Part shown: piece after piece, positions 17,853-26,748 of the stretch | Layout: every line of letters starts with the position of its first letter | Numbering within the stretch: position 1 is the first letter of the stretch | Origin: Gracilibacillus timonensis | Lineage (GTDB): Bacteria; Bacillota; Bacilli; Bacillales; Amphibacillaceae | Assembly: GCF_900086715.1 (NCBI RefSeq) | Contig: NZ_FLKH01000011.1 | Location: 790,683-854,682 of the forward strand | Length of the DNA: 64,000 nucleotides | Reading direction: 5' to 3' | Notes under the pieces: generated by a model | What the model was told of the DNA's origin: nothing | The model's input: the letters and a program-made list of their open reading frames with translations, nothing else | Database searches by the model: none | Made by a program: the position numbers and the translations under genes

Positions 17853-19172
17853 CTAGCCCGTTAGAATCTCTTCGTTTGGATAACGTATCTTCGCTCGAGT
17901 GTTTTTGGCAATAGCAAAGGCGAGGGTAAGTGGTCCTATTTTACCGAATACCATTAATAGGATAATGGTTATTTTTCCAATAAGCGTTAGTGAACCAGTG
18001 ATGCCCATAGATAACCCCACGGTACCGAAGGCAGAAATCACTTCAAATACCAGAGATAGAAAAGATTGATTCTCCGTTAGTAATAAAGAAAAAATACCAA
18101 TTGTCAGCAAGGCAATACCCATAATTGTCACGGCTAACGAGCGTAAAATCACGAATTGGCTAATGGATCTCCTGCCAATTACGATTTCCTCTTTTCCTTT
18201 GAGGAATGTAATCACAGCGAAGCTAATCACGATAAAAGTGGTTAGTTTAATCCCACCTCCAGTAGATGCACTCCCTGCGCCAATAAACATTAGTAATAAT
18301 AGTAGGAAGAGCGTGGGTTCTTCCAGCCCGGCGATGTCCATCGTATTGAATCCTGCTGTTCTAGCGGTAATCGCTTGGAAGTAAGAGGCCCAAAGCTTGT
18401 CCCCAAAAGAATGCAGCATCGCCAAGGAGTTTGGATTGTTGTACTCAAATAAAAAAATAAGTAGCATGGCGACCATATTAGTGATCAGAGTACCCAATAC
18501 CATTAGCTTGGAATGGAGGGATAATTTTTTCCAACGTCTGTTTTCCAAAAGGTCAATCAGTACGGTGAAGCCAAGACCACCTGTAATAATTAACAGGCTA
18601 ATTACTATATTAACGAGAGGATCCACTTCGTAATTCATTAAATTATCAGACCACAAAGCAAACCCAGCATTATTAAAGGCAGATATCGAATGAAAGAAAC
18701 TGTAATAGATCCCCTTGCCCCAACCTAACGTAGGTATCCAACGTATGGATAGGACCAGCATGGCGATCAATTCAATAATAAGAGAAAAAACGAGTAGTTG
18801 TTTGGCTAATCGAATCACCCCACCCATAGCATCTTGGTTTAGGGAATGCTGCAATACCAAGCGTTCTTTTAGACCAATTCTTTTGCCTAACAATAGGATG
18901 GTAACCACCGCGAAGGTCATAATACCTAAGCCGCCAAGTTGAATTAATCCTGCTAGCACCATCTCTCCGAATATAGTGTAGGTGCCAGCTGTGTCAACAA
19001 CGGTAAGACCGGTGACTGTTAACGCAGAAGTGACGGTAAACCACGTATCAATCCAGCTAACCGAATGAGTGGTAGCTATCGGTAATTTTAATAGTAGTGT
19101 GCCAATCAGCATCATACAAAGAAAGGCTCCAATAATGATTTGAGGTGGTGACGAATTTCTAAGCTTGCGCAT
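17853..19172 (-). CDS. KtrB/TrkH-type potassium transporter subunit
   Basis: A 439-residue protein with the fourfold membrane-pore-membrane layout of KtrB/KtrD. The four filter loops carry the conserved glycines: SALTVTGLTV, SISAFNNAGFAL, AITARTAGFNT and VISAFGTVGLSMG. The Gly-rich segment GAGSASTGGGIKLTTF is the mobile loop of helix M2C. It imports potassium, usually with sodium, gated by a cytosolic KtrA/KtrC ring protein. No such RCK gene is adjacent. ATG 19172 is preferred because GAAGGAA lies upstream; an earlier ATG at 19190 has no ribosome site. A second homologue is at 46548-47915. Confidence 0.9.
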   Translation of the reverse strand: MRKLRNSSPPQIIIGAFLCMMLIGTLLLKLPIATTHSVSWIDTWFTVTSALTVTGLTVVDTAGTYTIFGEMVLAGLIQLGGLGIMTFAVVTILLLGKRIGLKERLVLQHSLNQDAMGGVIRLAKQLLVFSLIIELIAMLVLSIRWIPTLGWGKGIYYSFFHSISAFNNAGFALWSDNLMNYEVDPLVNIVISLLIITGGLGFTVLIDLLENRRWKKLSLHSKLMVLGTLITNMVAMLLIFLFEYNNPNSLAMLHSFGDKLWASYFQAITARTAGFNTMDIAGLEEPTLFLLLLLMFIGAGSASTGGGIKLTTFIVISFAVITFLKGKEEIVIGRRSISQFVILRSLAVTIMGIALLTIGIFSLLLTENQSFLSLVFEVISAFGTVGLSMGITGSLTLIGKITIILLMVFGKIGPLTLAFAIAKNTRAKIRYPNEEILTG

Positions 19173-19361
19173 GGCTATTCCTTCTTCCATGAAGTGTAGG
19201 GTCTCTTAGTATGGGATGGCTATATCCATTTTTATACTATATGCTTAACTAAAAAATACTCTTTTTCGAAAAAAGTGTCAATAAGGAAATGGAGTCTTTC
19301 ATGTTCTTGTCGATTCGTGTACAATGTAACAAGATGATTATGATGAAAAGAGGACAACGGT

Positions 19362-20600
19362 ATGAAAGAAAAATTCAAGTCCTATCGATTTCCGTTGATT
19401 TTGTTAGGCTCGATTCTATTAGGAACTATTATTGGCTTGGTTTTCGGAGAACAGGCCATGATAATACAGCCGCTTGGCGACCTATTTATTAATTTATTAT
19501 TTATGATTGTTATCCCACTTGTCTTTTTTACGATTTCCTCAGCGATTGCAGGTATGGACAGCATGAAGCGTCTTGGAAAAATTATGGGGACGATGATGAC
19601 GGTTTTTGTAGTGACAGGTATTATTTCTTCTGTCTTTATGCTTGTGGCCTCGGTGATTTTTCAACCGGGATCAGGGGTGGATATTGCCTTAGAAACGCCA
19701 GAAGAAGTAGAAGAAACGACATTATCTGAACAATTGGTTAATACGTTTACGGTTCCGGATTTTGTTGATTTATTTTCACGTGATAATATGCTGGCGTTGA
19801 TTATTTTCTCTGTATTAGTTGGTGTAGCTACTGGTTTAACAGGAGAAAAAGGCAAGGCGTTCAGTCGTTTCTTGACGAGTGGTTCAGAAGTATTTATGAA
19901 GATTATTCAGGTGGTCATGTACTATGCGCCGATTGGTCTGGGAGCCTATTTTGCTGCGTTGGTTGGTGAATTCGGTGCCGATTTGATCGGTGATTACGCC
20001 AAGGCTGTGATGATGTATTATCCGGTATCTGTTTTATATTTTTTGATTGGATTTACGCTTTATGCCTTTTTGGCAGGTGGAAAAACAGGAGTTTCTCGTT
20101 TTTGGAAGAATATTCTGTCTCCCGCCGCTACTTCATTAGGAACTGGAAGCAGTGTGGCTGCTTTGCCGGCCAATTTGCAGGCAGCCGAGAAGATTGGTGT
20201 ACCAAAGGATATTCGTGAAACGGTAATGCCATTAGGTGCCACGATACATATGGACGGCTCTTGCTTGTCGGCCATGTTGAAGATTGCCTTTATCTTTGGC
20301 GTCTTTAATCAAGATTTTATGGGAATGGATACCTTTTTAACGGCTATCGGTATTTGTCTTTTATCTGGTATTGTAATGAGTGGAATTCCTGGTGGTGGTT
20401 TTATGGGTGAAATGATGATTATTACACTATATGGTTTCCCAATTGAAGCATTGCCCATCATTACGGCGATTGGCGTAGTAGTGGATCCACCAGCAACAAT
20501 GGTTAATGTGACAGGTGATACGGTTTCGAGCATGCTAGTCACCAGACGATTAGAAGGAAAAGAATGGATGGATAAAGCAGAAGAATCACTTGCAGAATAG
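19362..20600 (+). CDS. Dicarboxylate/amino acid:cation symporter (DAACS family)
   Basis: A 412-residue membrane protein of the glutamate/dicarboxylate symporter family. Family motifs are visible: the serine-rich hairpin SPAATSLGTGSSVAALP, MPLGATIHMDGSCLSA in helix 7 and VVDPPATMVNVTGDTVSSM in helix 8, the substrate- and sodium-binding core. The TM1 segment is FPLILLGSILLGTIIGLVFG. It imports C4-dicarboxylates, glutamate or a related amino acid with sodium or protons. Sequence alone does not decide which. It is a single gene with a canonical terminator overlapping the stop codon, followed by the second 51-bp array. Confidence 0.88.
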   Translation: MKEKFKSYRFPLILLGSILLGTIIGLVFGEQAMIIQPLGDLFINLLFMIVIPLVFFTISSAIAGMDSMKRLGKIMGTMMTVFVVTGIISSVFMLVASVIFQPGSGVDIALETPEEVEETTLSEQLVNTFTVPDFVDLFSRDNMLALIIFSVLVGVATGLTGEKGKAFSRFLTSGSEVFMKIIQVVMYYAPIGLGAYFAALVGEFGADLIGDYAKAVMMYYPVSVLYFLIGFTLYAFLAGGKTGVSRFWKNILSPAATSLGTGSSVAALPANLQAAEKIGVPKDIRETVMPLGATIHMDGSCLSAMLKIAFIFGVFNQDFMGMDTFLTAIGICLLSGIVMSGIPGGGFMGEMMIITLYGFPIEALPIITAIGVVVDPPATMVNVTGDTVSSMLVTRRLEGKEWMDKAEESLAE

Positions 20601-20626
20601 TCCTAGTGTTAGGGCTATTTTTTTTG
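20598..20626 (+). terminator. Rho-independent terminator of the symporter gene
   Basis: TAGTCCTA / TAGGGCTA stem (one G-U pair) with a GTGT loop and eight T. Confidence 0.88.
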
Positions 20627-20675
20627 TTTGTGTGCTGGTATGGTGCGATGACGGTTGGAATCAGGGGAAGACGGT

Positions 20676-20890
20676 CGTCATCTCGGAAATGACGGCCATT
20701 TGACGTGCGAAACCCGAAATAATGGCCGTCATCCTGGAAATGACGGCCGTTTGACGGGCGAAAATCGAAATAATGACCGTCATCTCGGAAATGACGGCCA
20801 TTTGACGGGCGAAAATCGAAATAATGGCCGTCATCTCGAAAATGACGTCCACAAATCGGAGGAAAGCACAAAAAATGGCCGTCATAGTCA
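20676..20890. repeat. 51-bp hairpin repeat array (inverted orientation, 5 units)
   Basis: Units start at 20676, 20727, 20778, 20829 and 20880, each 51 bp apart. The hairpin CGTCAT-CTCGGAA-ATGACG is the reverse complement of the array at 5.6-7.6 kb, and the first spacers (CCATTTGACGGGCGAAAA) also match that array reversed. The spacer after the fourth unit (ACAAATCGGAGGAAAGCACA) instead matches the array at 38.4 kb. The array lies between the symporter terminator and the TM2 gene. Confidence 0.93.
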
Positions 20891-20979
20891 TAGTCAATTG
20901 ATGATGTTTGTTTATTGTTGCGTTAAGCTAGAGTGACCTTTATAATTCTTATAGGTAAAAACGAAGGAGGTAAAGTCAC

Positions 20980-21213
20980 TTGGCACAAAGAAGTATGTTA
21001 TTAGCTTATATTTTATGGTTATTCCTGGGGCAGCTAGGGGTACATCGATTTTACACAGGATATACGGGAGGAGCCATTGCACAATTGATCTTAGGTGTGG
21101 TCGGCTGGGCTACTACTTGGATATTGATTGGCTGGATCCCATTAACGATTCTATTTATCTGGTTATTCATTGACCTGTTTTTGATTCCAGGAATGTGTCG
21201 GAATCCTAGATAA
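20980..21213 (+). CDS. TM2 domain protein
   Basis: A 77-residue membrane protein with two helices. It carries the TM2-domain pattern: LLAYILWLFLGQLGVHRFYTG, then GGAIAQLILGVVGW and a C-terminal WLFIDLFLIPGM. The short His-Arg-Phe-Tyr turn between the helices is the family hallmark. Its function in bacteria is unknown. The start is TTG 20980, with AAGGAGG 9 nt upstream. It is a single gene with its own terminator at 21297. The family call is confident, but no role can be inferred from neighbours. Confidence 0.85.
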   Translation: MAQRSMLLAYILWLFLGQLGVHRFYTGYTGGAIAQLILGVVGWATTWILIGWIPLTILFIWLFIDLFLIPGMCRNPR

Positions 21214-21296
21214 ATAAGATTTATGCCATTCTAAATGCAATATTAGTCCTATCATTTGAAACAAGGGAAAAGCTAAGTTTTTCTAAAAAACGAGGG

Positions 21297-21327
21297 AACC
21301 CAATCTAATTAGTGGATTGGGTTTTTC
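21297..21327 (+). terminator. Rho-independent terminator
   Basis: AACCCAATC / GATTGGGTT, 9-bp stem with a T-rich tail. Of the 317 bp between the TM2 gene and the next start, this is the only clear element; a TATAAT at 21490-21495 may belong to the next gene. Confidence 0.8.
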
Positions 21328-21530
21328 CATTATATACGAACCGTTTAAAAGACTCTTATTTCAAGATGTCTGAAGATCAAACTATCCTCTCTGTCAATAA
21401 TTTACTTCCATTCGATTAAATGTATAAGAGAATAATAGCTTATTTTGAAAGGTTTTGTCGAAGATATAGTCGATAAGTAGAAAACAGTATATAATTTTTA
21501 TATAAAATGTCTTTTCATGGAGGGGTTTTC

Positions 21531-22192
21531 GTGATCATTCTAGGAATTATAATCGTTGTTTCTTCTTTTATTTATTTGACGTTATCGTATGTGAACGAAC
21601 AGAAAGAGAAAAAGGCACGTTATAAAAAAATTTTTTATACTGTACTAGCAAGTGTGTGATTGCGTTCGTCCTTGGTTTTACTATCAGTGGCGATTCTACC
21701 AAGTTATCAAAAGAAAATGAAAGATTGCTAAGTGAAAATGAAGCTTTAACCGAAAAAAATGCTGAACTAATGGAACAAGAAGAAGGGTTAGTCAAAGAAA
21801 TGGAAGATTTGCAAAAAGCACGAGAGGACATACAAGCTGCACTGGATGAAAAGGAGGAAGAATTACTCAGTCAATCGCAAGCCTCTAAGAATTATCAAGA
21901 AGAAATAGATGATTTAAATACAGAAGTAGATCATCTTACCGCAACCATTGAAACACAAGAAGCAGAGATAGCTTCATTGCAAACGAATGATATGGAGATA
22001 GAAACCACTTCAGTCAATGCAGATAGCTCAACCAATGAATCTAATAGTGACATCATATCGGAAGCACCTTCTGATGCATATTACGAAAATTGTACCGCTG
22101 CAAGAGAGGCTGGTGCTGCTCCGGTAAAAGAAGGTGAGCCTGGCTACGCACCACATTTGGATCGCGATGGTGATGGGATTGGTTGTGAATGA
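21531..22192 (+). pseudogene. Excalibur-domain membrane protein broken at a GT repeat
   Basis: A GTG start at 21531 after ATGGAGGGG opens a frame MIILGIIIVVSSFIYLTLSY that stops at TGA 21657-21659. The second frame, from 21656, continues VIAFVLGFTISGDS, then a coiled coil (about residues 15-100, KENERLLSENEALTEKNAEL) and a C-terminal Excalibur calcium-binding domain ending HLDRDGDGIGCE. Deleting one GT from the repeat at 21652-21657 joins the frames as TVLASVIAFVLG, giving two membrane helices plus coiled coil plus Excalibur in about 219 residues. It may be a pseudogene, a slipped-strand phase switch, or a stop/start-coupled gene pair, since the second GTG overlaps the stop. Confidence 0.7.
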
Positions 22193-22195
22193 ACG

Positions 22196-22231
22196 AAAAA
22201 GCTTACACGAAATAAAACGTGTAAGCTTTTT
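22196..22231. terminator. Bidirectional terminator
   Basis: AAAAAGCTTACACG / CGTGTAAGCTTTTT stem with an 8-nt loop between convergent genes, A- and T-tracts on both sides. Confidence 0.88.
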
Positions 22232-22237
22232 ACTTAT

Positions 22238-23014
22238 TTATATTCTACCATCAAAATCTTCCTTCATACGTTGAAAGGCGGTGGCGGTAATTCTATGCTT
22301 CTGCCTGTAGGTCAAGGTCTGAATGGTAACGATCAAAGCCAGTAAACTGAGCAGATTGAAAAAGGCAAAGAAGCTACTGTTTTCCTGGATCCAGTTCAGC
22401 ACAACCGGATGTAAAAAGGTGCCAAAGAGTCCAGAGATCTTCTGCAGGAAGAAGGCAAAAAAGATGAGAAATACAGCGCTTAAAAAGTATTCTAACAGGC
22501 AAAGTGAATGATACATTTTCTGTGTTGGCAGATCAATATAAGCAGATAATTTTGCCAAGCTTGGCAGCTGAATCTCTTGTTTAGCAGGAAGATGTTGAGG
22601 GAATACTCGCTTCAATGTCCAAATAAACAAGATGTTCATCAACTGCAAGAGCACACTGCTGCAGGCAAAAAACCAAGCAAAAATAGCAAACGATTGCAAG
22701 GTCATCACCATATCCTGGTTATCAAAAGAAAAGGAGATAAATGTGACTAGATAACAAATCAGCAAGAAACATAGAAACGCAATATGTAATGCCGGGTTAT
22801 CTCGTTTATGAAGAAACGCCTGGACAAGCAGGCAAATATTAATAAATAACGCGATACTTAAAAGGACCACAGTAAAAGTCCATGTCAGAAAGGAATGACT
22901 GAAAAACAAAATAAGCGGGATCACAAAAATGAATACAGCAAAGAACAAGCTAATATCAGACAGTTTACTAATATCCATTAATCGAAAGGTGCTACCTCTA
23001 TGGCTCTCTCTCAT
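22238..23014 (-). CDS. Unknown multi-pass membrane protein
   Basis: A 258-residue protein with about six hydrophobic helices (for example ISLFFAVFIFVIPLILFF, FLTWTFTVVLLSIALFINI and SFFAFFNLLSLLALIVTI). A charged, Lys/Pro-containing cytoplasmic loop follows the fourth helix (PQHLPAKQEIQLPSLAKLSA). I recognise no family motif. The start at 23014 has AGGGGGA upstream. It is a single gene between a bidirectional terminator and a divergent LysR gene. That regulator could control it, but the sequence does not show this. Confidence 0.7.
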   Translation of the reverse strand: MRESHRGSTFRLMDISKLSDISLFFAVFIFVIPLILFFSHSFLTWTFTVVLLSIALFINICLLVQAFLHKRDNPALHIAFLCFLLICYLVTFISFSFDNQDMVMTLQSFAIFAWFFACSSVLLQLMNILFIWTLKRVFPQHLPAKQEIQLPSLAKLSAYIDLPTQKMYHSLCLLEYFLSAVFLIFFAFFLQKISGLFGTFLHPVVLNWIQENSSFFAFFNLLSLLALIVTIQTLTYRQKHRITATAFQRMKEDFDGRI

Positions 23015-23189
23015 CTATTATTCCCCCTGAAACGTCAACTGATTTAACCCTATTATAGCATTGTTTGAAAAAAGTGGATACCGTAGAAAGCAGAAAGGTA
23101 GATTATTTATCTAACCGTATTGCTTTATGCACCATCGCTTATTTGTGATAAACTAGGTTCACTTATCAACTTACCAAGAGGTGAAATGT

Positions 23190-24092
23190 ATGGATATTAA
23201 ACATATGATCTACTTTATGGAAATCGTTAAAACTGGAAGTATGACGAAGGCGTCAGAGAATCTGTATATTTCACAGCCGACGATCAGTAAGCTGCTGCGT
23301 GATTTAGAAGCAGACTTAGGGGTGGAATTATTTGATCGTCATAAACGAAACATGATACTCACAGATGCAGGACGAGCTTTCTACGATCAAGCAAAAGAAA
23401 TCGTACGTCTTTATAAAAATCTGCCAATGGAGATGGATAATCTATTAGGGGTAAAACGAGGACATATCAAAATTGGGATACCGCCAATCATGAATGTGAC
23501 GTTTTTTATGCAGATTCTAGGAGAATTTCATGATTGCTATCCGAATATCACTTTCCAATTGGTAGAGAACGGAAGTAAGCGAATTGAAGAAGGTATCGAG
23601 AATGATGAAATGGATGTCGGGATTACGGTACTGCCGACAGAGACAGAACGTTTTCATCACTTTTTTATCTTAGAGGAGCAGCTGAAATTAGTGGTCCCCA
23701 AAGGGCATGCCCTATCTGGCAGGGAACGGGTAGATTTGGCTGAATTAAAAGAGGAACCATTCCTATTATTTAACGAAGATTTTGTCTTGAACGATCGGAT
23801 TATTGAATCGTGTAAAATAGCCGGTTTCAATCCACAAATAAGTGGAGAAAGCTCACAATGGAGTTTTATCGAGCAGATGATTGTCGCCAATTTGGGGATA
23901 AGCATCCTACCTACAAGTATTATTGCGATGTTAAAAGAAGATGTGGAAAGTATCGCGATCGAGCATCCATCGATATCGTGGCAGCTGGCGATTATTTGGA
24001 AAAAGAACAGTTATACGACCTTTGTTACCAAAGAATGGCTGAAATTCACTAAAGAGAAATTAATCTTTGAACAAGGAATAAAGGGAGAATGA
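23190..24092 (+). CDS. LysR-family transcriptional regulator
   Basis: A 300-residue regulator. The N-terminal winged helix-turn-helix (about 1-60) reads MIYFMEIVKTGSMTKASENL and ISQPTISKLLRDLEADLGVELFDR. A linker helix and a type 2 periplasmic-binding effector domain (about 90-295) follow. ATG 23190 is chosen because the AAGAGGTG ribosome site overlaps the alternative GTG at 23181. It is divergent from the unknown membrane protein and 122 bp upstream of the acyl-CoA thioesterase, either of which may be its target. The effector is unknown. Confidence 0.88.
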   Translation: MDIKHMIYFMEIVKTGSMTKASENLYISQPTISKLLRDLEADLGVELFDRHKRNMILTDAGRAFYDQAKEIVRLYKNLPMEMDNLLGVKRGHIKIGIPPIMNVTFFMQILGEFHDCYPNITFQLVENGSKRIEEGIENDEMDVGITVLPTETERFHHFFILEEQLKLVVPKGHALSGRERVDLAELKEEPFLLFNEDFVLNDRIIESCKIAGFNPQISGESSQWSFIEQMIVANLGISILPTSIIAMLKEDVESIAIEHPSISWQLAIIWKKNSYTTFVTKEWLKFTKEKLIFEQGIKGE

Positions 24093-24214
24093 TGGCGTTC
24101 TCATAGATTTCATCTATAGGTATCATGTGAAATAACTATTTTTATTTAGCTTACATTCGATTTATCATAGACATCTGGGAAAAACATTAGGAACAGGAAA
24201 GGAACAGATGTGAT

Positions 24215-24763
24215 ATGAAAAGTTTTAAACATCCAAACGATAGTAGGGTTGTTAGTACAGATCAGGTACTAGTCAACGATTTAAATAATTATAATACCTT
24301 GTTTGGCGGGGTATTAATGAAAAAACTGGATAATAATGCCACGATTTCAGCTCGAAGGCATGCCAGAATCAAGGAATGTGTGACGGCTTCTACGGATTCG
24401 ATCGATTTTCTTTATCCGATTCGCCAGTCAGACTCACTATGTATTGAATCGTTTGTCACGTATACAGGGAATACATCGATGGAGATTTTCTGTAAGGTGA
24501 TTGCCGAGGATATGATGACAGGAGAACGAAAAATTGCAGCTACCGCTTTTCTCACATTTGTCGCTTTAGATGAAAATAAAAAAGCGGTCCAAGTGCCAGG
24601 GATTATTCCTGAAACAGAAGAGGAAAAATTTTTATATGAATCTGGTGAGAAGCGGGCCAATATGCGCCGGAAGAGAAGAGAGCATAGTAAGGAATTAACC
24701 AAAATCATTGGGTTAGAAAAACCATGGGAAAGAAGGGCCATTTATGTTAGCGAATTTAACTAA
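24215..24763 (+). CDS. Hotdog-fold acyl-CoA thioesterase (YkhA-like)
   Basis: A 182-residue cytosolic hotdog-fold thioesterase. The conserved region runs NNYNTLFGGVLMKKLDNNAT, then ARRHARIKECVTASTDSIDF, with Asn, Gly-Gly and Asp in the active-site helix as in YciA/YkhA-type acyl-CoA hydrolases. It would hydrolyse acyl-CoA to free acid and CoA. The C-terminus is rich in Arg and Lys (RANMRRKRREHSKEL), a feature of the Gram-positive group. GGAACAG precedes the ATG. It overlaps the next gene by 20 bp, so the two are co-expressed. Confidence 0.85.
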   Translation: MKSFKHPNDSRVVSTDQVLVNDLNNYNTLFGGVLMKKLDNNATISARRHARIKECVTASTDSIDFLYPIRQSDSLCIESFVTYTGNTSMEIFCKVIAEDMMTGERKIAATAFLTFVALDENKKAVQVPGIIPETEEEKFLYESGEKRANMRRKRREHSKELTKIIGLEKPWERRAIYVSEFN

Positions 24764-25109
24764 TTTATATGATTTGAAGGAAGAATTGAACGAGTTAGGT
24801 CGCAACCATCCAGCGCTTTATGAGAAATTAAAACATGTAGTGAGCTTGACGCGGCAATTACAGATTCCCTATAAATATCTAGGCGAATTAGTGGAAAATG
24901 GATATGTAGATACACCACAGCCTGCCTTTATTCGAGAATCTGTCTTGCAGCTTTATCAAACGGAGGTTGAGAAACTTCGGACAGATGAAGATATAGAGCA
25001 GCTGTTACGTTTGATGAAGGATAGTGAAGCTACTTCCTATTCTCAACTATTTTTATTAGTGTTAGGAGCTAATCCAGAATTTATTCGGATTAACACGATC
25101 ATTAAGTAA
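24744..25109 (+). CDS. Unknown small helical protein coupled to the thioesterase
   Basis: A 121-residue, mostly helical, acidic protein (LANLTNLYDLKEELNELGRN at the start, QLLRLMKDSEATSYSQLFLL near the end) without cysteines, signal peptide or membrane helix. I recognise no family. The start lies 20 bp inside the thioesterase gene with AGAAGGG upstream, so translation is coupled. A partnership or shared regulation with that enzyme is plausible, but no function can be named. Confidence 0.65.
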   Translation: MLANLTNLYDLKEELNELGRNHPALYEKLKHVVSLTRQLQIPYKYLGELVENGYVDTPQPAFIRESVLQLYQTEVEKLRTDEDIEQLLRLMKDSEATSYSQLFLLVLGANPEFIRINTIIK

Positions 25110-25110
25110 G

Positions 25111-25144
25111 AAAAGGCAGTCAGGGATAAGCCCTGGCTGCTTTT
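25111..25144. terminator. Bidirectional terminator
   Basis: AAAAGGCAGTCAGGG / CCCTGGCTGCTTTT stem (one G-U) with loop ATAAG between convergent genes. Confidence 0.88.
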
Positions 25145-25745
25145 ACATACTTCCAACTTGCCTCTGTGTGCGAAAGGCGCGCTTGGAGAGAAAATTTTTC
25201 TCGAGACGGTAGGCAAACACCCCGGCAATAACTGCTAGCACGATATCCTTGACGAGTGGAAGTGCTAACCAGTACCATACTAAGGCATACGTGAAACCAG
25301 ATGGTGCTTCAAACCAGACCTGATAGGCAAGGTACATCCAGTTGGCGCCAATCAGAAAGTTAAGGGCTAAGCCCAGCAATGCCATTGTTATATAGGTTGG
25401 CAGCGTACGTTTCCGCTCGCTTATTCGTCCAATAATAAAGGCAAGGATAGGATAAGATACAATAAAGCCAAACGTGGGCATCAATATAGATGATGGTCCA
25501 CCACCAAACTGTGCAAAAATCGGTGCCCCGACCAATCCAAGCAGCATGTATACAAGCATAGTGAACATCCCTAAGCGACTTCCCAATATTAAACCTGCTA
25601 GAATGGCAAAGAATGTTTGCAAGGTGATCGGTACACCGCCGATCACCATAAATGGTGCAATAGAAGTAATATTTGCGCCGATAGCCATTAAAGCGACAAA
25701 GATCGCACCAATGGAAAGATCGAGTGCTGTTAATTGTTTTTTCAT
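25143..25745 (-). CDS. bioY: BioY biotin transporter (ECF S component)
   Basis: A 200-residue membrane protein with about six helices. The BioY hallmark is visible: GGVPITLQTFFAILAGLILG followed by YMLLGLVGAPIFAQFGGGP. It binds biotin and, with the shared energising module EcfAAT encoded elsewhere, imports it. ATG 25745 follows GAGGAGG. A clear BirA operator lies 42-80 bp upstream of the start, so expression should be repressed by biotin-loaded BirA. No other biotin gene is nearby. Confidence 0.95.
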   Translation of the reverse strand: MKKQLTALDLSIGAIFVALMAIGANITSIAPFMVIGGVPITLQTFFAILAGLILGSRLGMFTMLVYMLLGLVGAPIFAQFGGGPSSILMPTFGFIVSYPILAFIIGRISERKRTLPTYITMALLGLALNFLIGANWMYLAYQVWFEAPSGFTYALVWYWLALPLVKDIVLAVIAGVFAYRLEKNFLSKRAFRTQRQVGSM

Positions 25746-25786
25746 AGATAGGTAACCTCCTCTTCCATAGAATAAGACAAGTTTTT

Positions 25787-25825
25787 TTAATTGTCAACTT
25801 ATTTTTATTTTGGGTTAACAATTAA
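25787..25825 (-). promoter_or_regulatory. BirA operator upstream of bioY
   Basis: On the minus strand TTAATTGTTAAC, a 15-bp spacer and GTTGACAATTAA form an inverted repeat with 11 of 12 positions paired. Length and sequence match the Bacillus BirA box (AATTGTTAACC with a roughly 15-bp gap and its mirror). Confidence 0.88.
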
Positions 25826-25891
25826 AATGAATGAGTTGCCGTTCTGTTTGCTTTGGCTTAAACTAGTAGATAAAGAGAGGGAGGTGCTCAG

Positions 25892-26698
25892 ATGACATTT
25901 GATTTACATAATCACCATTACCGCTGTGGTCACGCAGAAGGACAGATAGAGGATTACATACAGGCGGCTATACAACGTGGCTTACAGTATATTGGGATTG
26001 CTGATCACTCGCCGTTTTTCTACAGCGAGGAAGATCAGCTGCGTCCTGATATTGCGATGGCCAAAAGCGAGTTTCCTAACTATGTACAGGAAGTGCTGGA
26101 GCTTAAGAAAAAATACCAAGGGAAAATCGATGTACTACTAGGCATGGAGAGTGATTACTTTCCGGCACATGAAGAGGTATATCGCCGGCAGTACAAGCAA
26201 TACCCGTTTGACTATGTGATTGGTTCGGTTCACTTTGTTAATGATGTGAATATTTTTGAAAAAGGGCGTTGGGATGGCTTAAATGAAGACGAGCGTGTGC
26301 AAGAAAAAGAACGGTATTATCAGTTGATTCAGCAATCAGCCAAAAGTGGCCTCTTTCAAATCTTAGGTCATATCGATGCCATGAAAGGTTTTTATCCCGA
26401 TTTTTCTAACATTGAGACACCGATTATCGACGAGACACTTCAAGTAATTGCCCAAGAAGGCGTGGCGATAGAAGTGAATACGTCAGGGAAAACAAAGGAT
26501 TGTGGCGGCTGGTATCCGTCTCATGAAATCTTAGAACGAGCTTGCTATTATGGGGTGGATATCTCCTTCGGTTCCGATGCCCATGTGCCTGAGCGGATTG
26601 GTGATGATTTCGAAGAAGTGCAGCAAACCTTGCGGGATATCGGATTTAAAGAGATGGTTTATTATGTGGAGAAAAAAAGGCGTTCATTGCTATTATAA
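25892..26698 (+). CDS. hisJ: Histidinol-phosphatase, PHP family (HisJ/HisK-like)
   Basis: A 268-residue PHP-domain phosphohydrolase. The metal-binding motif near the N-terminus is DLHNHHYRCGHAEG, followed by GIADHSPF, LGMESDYFP, DYVIGSVHFV, LGHIDAMKG and the C-terminal FGSDAHVPERIGDDF. These match the histidinol-phosphatases of Bacillus, which remove phosphate from L-histidinol phosphate. The start has GAGGGAGG upstream. It is monocistronic with a terminator at 26702. No other his gene is present, as is common for this unlinked enzyme. Confidence 0.88.
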   Translation: MTFDLHNHHYRCGHAEGQIEDYIQAAIQRGLQYIGIADHSPFFYSEEDQLRPDIAMAKSEFPNYVQEVLELKKKYQGKIDVLLGMESDYFPAHEEVYRRQYKQYPFDYVIGSVHFVNDVNIFEKGRWDGLNEDERVQEKERYYQLIQQSAKSGLFQILGHIDAMKGFYPDFSNIETPIIDETLQVIAQEGVAIEVNTSGKTKDCGGWYPSHEILERACYYGVDISFGSDAHVPERIGDDFEEVQQTLRDIGFKEMVYYVEKKRRSLLL

Positions 26699-26701
26699 TT
26701 T

Positions 26702-26735
26702 ATCGCCCCTGTTTGGATGACAAAACAGGGGCGAT
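26702..26735 (+). terminator. Terminator of the histidinol-phosphatase gene
   Basis: ATCGCCCCTGTTT / AAACAGGGGCGAT perfect 13-bp stem with 8-nt loop, followed by GTTGCTTTC. Confidence 0.8.
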
Positions 26736-26748
26736 GTTGCTTTCAACG

